This document shows positions 1 to 6,400 of a DNA stretch of 6,792 bases, in pieces. A program made the translations under genes and the position numbers. Each line of letters begins with the position of its first letter. The stretch's first letter is position 1. The notes under the pieces are model-generated. The model was not told the origin of the DNA and did not search any database. It worked only from the letters and a program-made list of their open reading frames with translations. This DNA is from Flavipsychrobacter stenotrophus (GTDB lineage Bacteria > Bacteroidota > Bacteroidia > Chitinophagales > Chitinophagaceae), in the NCBI GenBank assembly GCA_947372365.1, contig CANBTK010000559.1:1-6792 (forward strand), given 5' to 3'.

Positions 1-66
1 CACCCTCACCACCTCTGCCATATGGGTTAATTTCTGTTTTAGCCATTTCAAATCAGGGGGCACCAT
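1..66 (-). CDS. Possible start of a downstream gene, 3' partial, product unknown
   Basis: On the minus strand an ATG at 64-66 opens a frame that runs to the window edge, beginning 'MVPPDLKWLKQKLTHMAEVV'. The ATG is preceded by an A-rich leader ('GGTAAAAAAAGA'), as is common at Bacteroidetes starts. A second in-frame ATG sits at 19-21. Upstream, the same frame reaches a TAG in the loop of the hairpin at 111-141, so the gene cannot start before that. The 22 visible residues look like a soluble amphipathic helix, unlike the repeat protein. Against this call, the stretch is very short and two plus-strand frames are also open across it. I do not recognise the product. Confidence 0.3.
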   Translation of the reverse strand, partial: MVPPDLKWLKQKLTHMAEVVRV

Positions 67-110
67 TCTTTTTTTACCAAAACCGGTATCGTACCCGATT
101 ACCCAAAATA
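67..110. other. Short intergenic stretch with no recognised site
   Basis: Between the hairpin and the possible downstream ATG I looked on the minus strand for the Bacteroidetes promoter pair (TTTG near -33 and TAnnTTTG near -7). Only a one-base-short near match ('TATTTTG' at 104-110) is present. I do not call a promoter. If the ORF at 1-66 is real, it could be read through from the upstream gene. Confidence 0.4.
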
Positions 111-141
111 GTAAAAGGGCGCTCTGCTAAGCGCCCTTTAC
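111..141 (-). terminator. Probable intrinsic terminator of the giant gene
   Basis: About 27 bases after the TAA stop there is an inverted repeat. 'AAAGGGCGC' at 114-122 pairs perfectly with 'GCGCCCTTT' at 131-139. A T-A pair at 123/130 extends the stem to 10 bp with a six-base loop, and an outer GT/AC pair (111-112 with 140-141) closes across a single bulged base. Reading the minus strand, the stem runs into 'CCCTTTTACTATTTTGG', a broken T-rich tract. The stem is strong and the position is right; the T tract is imperfect. Confidence 0.75.
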
Positions 142-167
142 GGTATTTATTACTAACACTCACTCTT

Positions 168-413
168 TTATTCTTTGATTAGCCTCTTCACTACTTTCTG
201 GCTGCCTACGGTTACTTCTACCATGTATATACCAGTTGAAAGGTTGTTCAAGGCTACATTAACTGAGCCATTGGCTTGCATGCCTAAATCGCTGTTATAA
301 ACGCTTACGCCTGAGATATCAACTATCCTTACGCTTACTTTTTCTGCCTTGCCTGATGCGAAAGTGATCGTTACCTTATCGGTAGCAGGGTTAGGTGCCA
401 GCGCAACCTGCAA
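168..413 (-). other. T9SS type A C-terminal sorting domain (residues 2127-2207)
   Basis: The last 81 residues, close to the usual length of about 80, show the type A sorting-domain motifs in order: 'APNPATDKVTITF' (PNP at 2133-2135), 'VSVRIVDISGVSVY', 'NVALNNLSTGIYMVEV' (GIYMVEV at 2187-2193) and a basic tail 'KVVKRLIKE' ending the protein. From family knowledge, this domain targets the folded protein to the T9SS outer-membrane translocon and is removed by the PorU-type sortase, after which the protein is anchored or released. It therefore fixes both the cellular location and the phylum. The coordinates include the stop codon. Confidence 0.93.
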
Positions 414-3400
414 GCCTTTTACTGCCTGTGCTACAGCCACTTCGGCAGGAACCATCTTCAGTTCAAACCTGTTATCGCCTTGTGTTGTTTTGTCGGCTGA
501 AATTGTGAATTTGTATTCTGTGCCTTGCTGCAACAATACTGATTGTTTCAGCAGTTTGTCGTGCAGGTAAAGTTTGCCGCCTTCTGGTAAAACAATGCCT
601 TCTGCTTTAATGGTGTATTCCTGCTGGTAAGTGCTGTTGATGCCCAGTGGAATTACTTTTTCGGCAGAGAATGGGCGGGCATCAATAGCCAGCTTCTGGT
701 TGTCGGCCGACAAGCTATAGAAGTTGAAATCCATGCCTGATGGCTTGCCTGCGTCAAATTTGCTGTCTTCGTTATCGGTAGCTTCTTCGCTGAATTTTAC
801 ATGAAGCATGTCCCAAGGGTGGTTGTTGGCATCATATATGTACAATGAAACTGCATCTGGCTGAACCCTCAGCAAATCGGCAGTAACACTTGCATTCTTG
901 TTGTTTTCAGCGAAATTAAGCGTGTCGCCATTATGTGCAGCACGAACCTGGAAAGCGCAATTGGCTTGTATGTAATAGGGAGTACCGTTGATAGGTATTG
1001 CCTGGAACTGGCCACCAGCACCCAGGAATGGGTTAAACACGTAGAATGCAGTGCCTGTAATATTACCAGCGGCTTTTGCATTGTAAATGATAGTACCGAT
1101 GTCAACAGGGGAAGCATAAGGGTTGCCTACCATGTTATAGTCCTGGTTAGCGCTGCTGCCTTTTACTAGTGAAACCCTCTGGCTACCCTGATTCAGGGCG
1201 CCTATCATAGCAACCGTTGCTGAAGATGGCGTATAAGCTGCCCCGTCAAGGCCCTGGCCTTTGGCTCCGCGAATAAACAGGCGGATACCCTGGTACTGAT
1301 GCAACCTGTTGCTATCGGCAGTGGCGTAGGCACTGGTAAATGGCCTCCAACCCGGGTCGGAAGAAGAAGCTGAATTACTCACAGCCGGGTTGTACCTGAT
1401 AGCTGATGGAGAATTAGTGCCGGTAGTGGTAAAGCCGTTGGTAGAGCCGCCCTGGCCGGTAACATCAATGTAATTTTCAATCTGGCTGAGTGCCACATAG
1501 CTGCTGAAAGGGTGCGCCCAGAAACGGTACCTGCGGTAACCGCCTGGTATAAACTGCATTACTTTCACATTGCCTGTAATGGCTGCGCCTGATGCAGGAA
1601 GCGGGGCTACACGGCCTGTGCTTATAGAATCGGAACCAATAACAAGGCTGTCGCCTGTGGCCAGCGTACCATTGCTTACAGTGAGGTTTCCATTAACAGT
1701 AACCTTCGCACCGCTATTAATAGAAACTCCCGCTGCGTTGCTGATTTCAAGGTTGGCAATATTGCCAATACCGCTTATAGACTGGGCAGAAGAGTTGTTT
1801 AACCTTACCGCACCCGGGCCGCTTATTGTACCATTGTTGGTAAGCAAGCCCTTTACATCGAAATAAGAACCGGCTGCGATATCAATAACGCCACCTGATA
1901 CTACTGTCAAATCGTTGGTAAGTACTGTAGCCCCGGCAGGTATTGCTGGCGCATAAGCAGTAGAAGGGATAATAATATTATCGGTAGCAGAAGGTACTAC
2001 GCCGCATGACCAGTTGGATGCTGTGCTCCAGTCTGTTTCATGGCCTGCAGTACCACCTACCCACTGCATTTGTATTGGGGTAATGGTAATAGTGTTGCCA
2101 ATTGTGGTATTGCAACCAGCAGCAGTAACATCAATAAGTGTATAGTTGTGTGCCGATGACATGGCTACTGTGCCCAGCGTAAATGTGCCACCCACCAATG
2201 TTGCGGTGTTGGTAGCACCTGCGTCAACGCTATAAGTAATGTTAGCGCCGGTAGTGCCGGTAAATAAAACGTTGGTAGTATAACCGAAGCATGGCGCACC
2301 TGCCGAAGCAACAGATGCTGTTGGCAGGGCATTTACAGTAAATGAGCTGGTAGCTGTTGCTGCGCCGCAGCCGTTGGTAACGGTATAAGATACTGTAGTT
2401 GTGCCACCAGAAACGCCTGTAACAACACCAAACACATCAACTACTGCAACTGCATGGCTCGCAGTATTCCAGGTACCACCTGCTACTGCATCGGCTACTG
2501 TAACTGATGCCCCTGCGCAAACAGATGTAGTGCCGGTTATAACACCTGCAACCGGCATTGGGCTTACAGTAATTACTGAAGTAACATAACAAGTACCAAT
2601 AGTATAAGTGATAGTAGCTGTGCCCGATGCAACGCCCGTAACTACGCCGCCTGTTGCATCAACCGAAGCAACGGTTGCGTCGCTGGTGCTCCAGGTGCCG
2701 CCATTTACCGCGTCAGATAAAGTAGTAGTTGCTGTTTCGCAAACTGTTACTGCGCCTGTTATAGCAGCAGGGTTGGCATTTACTGTTACTACCCTGGTAG
2801 CAGGTGTGCCACAGCCTGTAGCGTAAGATATAGTTGTAGTGCCTGCTGTTAATGCGGCAACATCGCCCGTAACGCTAATGGATGCCACTGCGGTATTGGT
2901 ACTGCTCCAGGTGCCGTTTGCTGTGGCTTCGGCCAAAGTAGCGCTATTGCCTGAGCATATAGATGAAACACCTGAAATTGATGCAGGCACGCCTATTACC
3001 GTCATGGCAAGTGTGGCCCTGCAGCCGCTTTTGGTATAAGAAATATTTACTGTACCAGCTGTTAAGCCCGATACCACGCCTGCGCCGCTTATATTAGCTG
3101 TACCTGTAGCATTTACCCTGCTCCATGCTCCGCCGGTTGTAGCGTCGGTAAGCGTGGTTGTACCGCTTGTGCAAACTGTGGTAGCACCAGATATTGCTGC
3201 TGGCGTAGTTTTTACTGTAACGCCCCTTGTAGCAAAACAGCTACCCAGCGAATAAGTAATAACTGCTGTGTTAGCTGCTACGCCTGTAACTATGCCCGCT
3301 GCATCTACCGTTGCTATACTGGCATTGCTGCTGGCCCATATACCGCCTGCCCTTGTATCGGCATAGGTAGTTGTTGCGCCTTCGCAAACTGTATTGGTGC

Positions 3401-6400
3401 CTGTTATTGCCGCTGGGGTTTGGTTAACTGTCATACCCAATGTAGAACGGCAAGTGCCAATGCTGTAAGATATAGTTACTGTGCCAGCAGTGCTACCTGT
3501 AACTATGCCTGTTGCAGCGCCTACACTGGCAGTGCCAGTGCCGTTTACCCTGGCCCAGGTGCCGCCTGATACGCTGTTGGTAAGTGTTGTAGTAGTGCCT
3601 GTGCATACGCTGGTAGCGCCAGCAATTGCAGCTGGTGAAACGTTAACTGTGATAGCCCTTGTTGATGCACAGCTACCAATAGCGTAAGTAATAGTAGCCG
3701 AACCTGCGGTAATGCCAGTTATGCTGCCAGCACCATCTACAGTTGCAACACCTGCGTTGCTGCTGCTCCATGCACCACCAGCTACAGTATTGGCATAAAC
3801 CCTTACAGCGCCTTCGCATACTGTATTGGTGCCGGTGATAGCTGCAGGCGACTGGTTAACTGCCATGCCTAAAGTAGAGCGGCAACTGCCTATTGTATAA
3901 GATATGGTTACTGTACCAGCAGTGCCGCCTGTAACGTTGCCTGTTGCAGCACCTATGCTGGCAGTACCCGTTCCGTTAACCCGCGCCCATGTACCACCTG
4001 AAACGCTATTGGTTAATGTAGTTGTGGTGCCTGAGCAAACCGTAGTAGCGCCGGAAATTGCAGCTGGCGATACATTCACAGTTATTGCCCTGGTGCTGAA
4101 ACAGCTGCCGATTGCATAAGTAATGGTTGCAGAGCCGGCCGCAACACCAGTTATGGTGCCGTTGGTTGCGTTAACGGTCGCTGTTGCAGTGTTGCTGCTG
4201 CTCCATGTGCCGCCAGCTACTGTGTTTGCATAAACCCTGGTTGCGCCTTCGCAAACTGTGTTAGTGCCGGTAATGGCAGCAGGCGACTGGTTAACCGTCA
4301 TGCCTTGTACCATGCGGCAACTACCTATTGTATAAGATATAGTTACTGTACCTGCGGTGCCGCCTGTAACAATGCCAGTTGCCGCGCCTATGTTTGCAGT
4401 ACCAGTGCCGTTAACCCTGGACCATGTGCCGCCGGAAACCGTATTGGTAAGTGTAGTGGTTGTGCCTGTGCATACTGTAGCAGCGCCTGATATTGGCGCA
4501 GGCCCGTTGTTTACTGTTAATGTACGTGTTGATGATGCTGTGCCGCATGCATTGCTTAAAGTATAGGAGATAACCGGGCTGCCTGGCGCAAGGCCGGTAA
4601 CAACACCAGTTGCACTAACTGTTGCCAGGGCTGTATTGCTGCTGCTCCATGCGCCGCCTGCTGTTGCATCGGCAAGCGTCGTTGTGGTGTAAGCGCATAA
4701 AGTGGCTGTGCCTGTTATAGCCGCTGGCGCTGATGGCGCTGCAATAACGGTAACATCCAGTATGCTGAAAGCTGTACCGCATGAATTAGATACTGTATAA
4801 GTGATTGTTGCAGTGCCTGTTGCTACCGAAGTAACTACGCCTGTAGCATCAACTGAAGCTACTGATGCGTTACTGGTGCCCCATGTGCCGCCTGCTGTTG
4901 TATTGGTATAAGTTCCTGTAGCACCCTGGCAAATGGTTGATGCACCCGAAATAGCCGCTGGCGCATCAGGCGCAGCATTAACTGCCATTGCCAAAGTAGC
5001 TATATCAGAACCGCATGTATTAGCAATGGTGTAGGTGATAGTAGCACTGCCTGCGGCAACGCCAGCTACTACGCCTGTAGCATCAACCGATGCAATTGCG
5101 CTATTGCTGCTGCTCCATGTACCGCCTGCGGTAGCTTCTGTTAGTGTTGTTGTAGTCGTTGAGCAAACTGATGAAGCCCCGCCTATTGCGGCTGGGATGG
5201 CAGGGGTTGCATCAACTGTAATTGATTTAGTGGTATTTACTGAACCACATGAATTGGTTAAATCGTAAGTGATAGTAGCACTGCCTACTGCAACAGCGGT
5301 AGCGCTGCCAGCCGCAGCATCTATTGAGGCTACCGCAGCATTGCTGCTGCTCCATGTGCCACCCGCTGTGCTATTAGTATATGCGTTGGTAGTGCCAGTG
5401 CATATCGTATTAGCCCCGCTTATTGATGGCAATGCAGCTGGTGTTGTTGTTATGGTTAAGGCTGCGGTAGCGTAGGTTGTGCCGCAGCTGCTGGTAACCG
5501 AATACGTTATAACTGGCGCACCTGCCGTTATTGCCGTCACAACGCCAGTTGCCGCGTCCACAGTAGCCAGTGAGGCATCGCTGCTGCTCCATGTGCCGCC
5601 TGCTGTTGCATCGCCCAGTGTTGTGGTGCTACCAGTGCATAATGTAGTTGCGCCGCTTATAGTATCAGCAAAAATTACGTCGTTAACCGTTACGGGCGTA
5701 ACACCGTAATCGGTGCCGCAACTGGTGCTTAGTGTATAGTAGATATTGGCAGTACCGGGTGTAATGCCGGTTACATCGCCTGTAGCATCAACAGTAGCTA
5801 TTGAGGTATTATCGCTGCTCCATGAGCCCCCCGATGTAGTATCGGCCAATGTAGTGCTTGCACCGGGGCAAACCACTGTTGCGCCGGAAATAGTATCAAC
5901 AACCGGCAATGGGTTTACTGTAACCACATTGCTGGAATAACCTGTACCGCAACTGTTAGATACCATATAAGAGATAGCAACCGCCCCAGCAGCAACGCCT
6001 GTTACATCGCCCGTAGTTTCTACTGTGGCAACTGCATCATCTGCACTGCTCCATGAGCCGCCCGCCGGGCTGGCACTTAATGTAATAACTGAACCCTGGC
6101 AAACCACGAAAGTACTGCCTGAAATAATGGGCGATGGTGTTGTATTAACGGGTATTGTAGTAGCAACTGCGCAACTGCCCAGTGCATAAGATATAGTTGC
6201 CGAACCTGCGCCTATGCCAGTTACTGCACCGGTGGCCGGGTCAACGGAAGCTATTGCCGTATTGCTGCTGCTCCATGCGCCGCCAGCTACTGCGTTTGAT
6301 AGTGTTGTTGTTGCCCCTGTACAAATGGTGGTGCCACCAGTAATAGAAGCTGGCGATGGGCTCACAGTTACTGAAGCGGTAGCAGGTGTGCCACAGCCTG

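Noticed and set aside
61..80. T-run at 69-75 on the plus strand as a terminator for a gene entering from the left.
   Set aside because: No stable hairpin precedes it on the plus strand, and the run is equally well read as the A-rich leader of a minus-strand start.
349..1169. Plus- and minus-strand alternative frames of about 70-80 codons over the C-terminal region.
   Set aside because: They overlap the strongly supported T9SS coding frame, their composition is not protein-like (many Cys, Ser and Leu), and no family motif was seen.
5101..5125. Recurring DNA core 'TTGCTGCTGCTCCATG', found in many repeats, as a possible binding site or recombination site.
   Set aside because: It encodes the conserved 'WSSSN' motif on the minus strand, so protein-level constraint and codon preference explain it without a DNA-level role.
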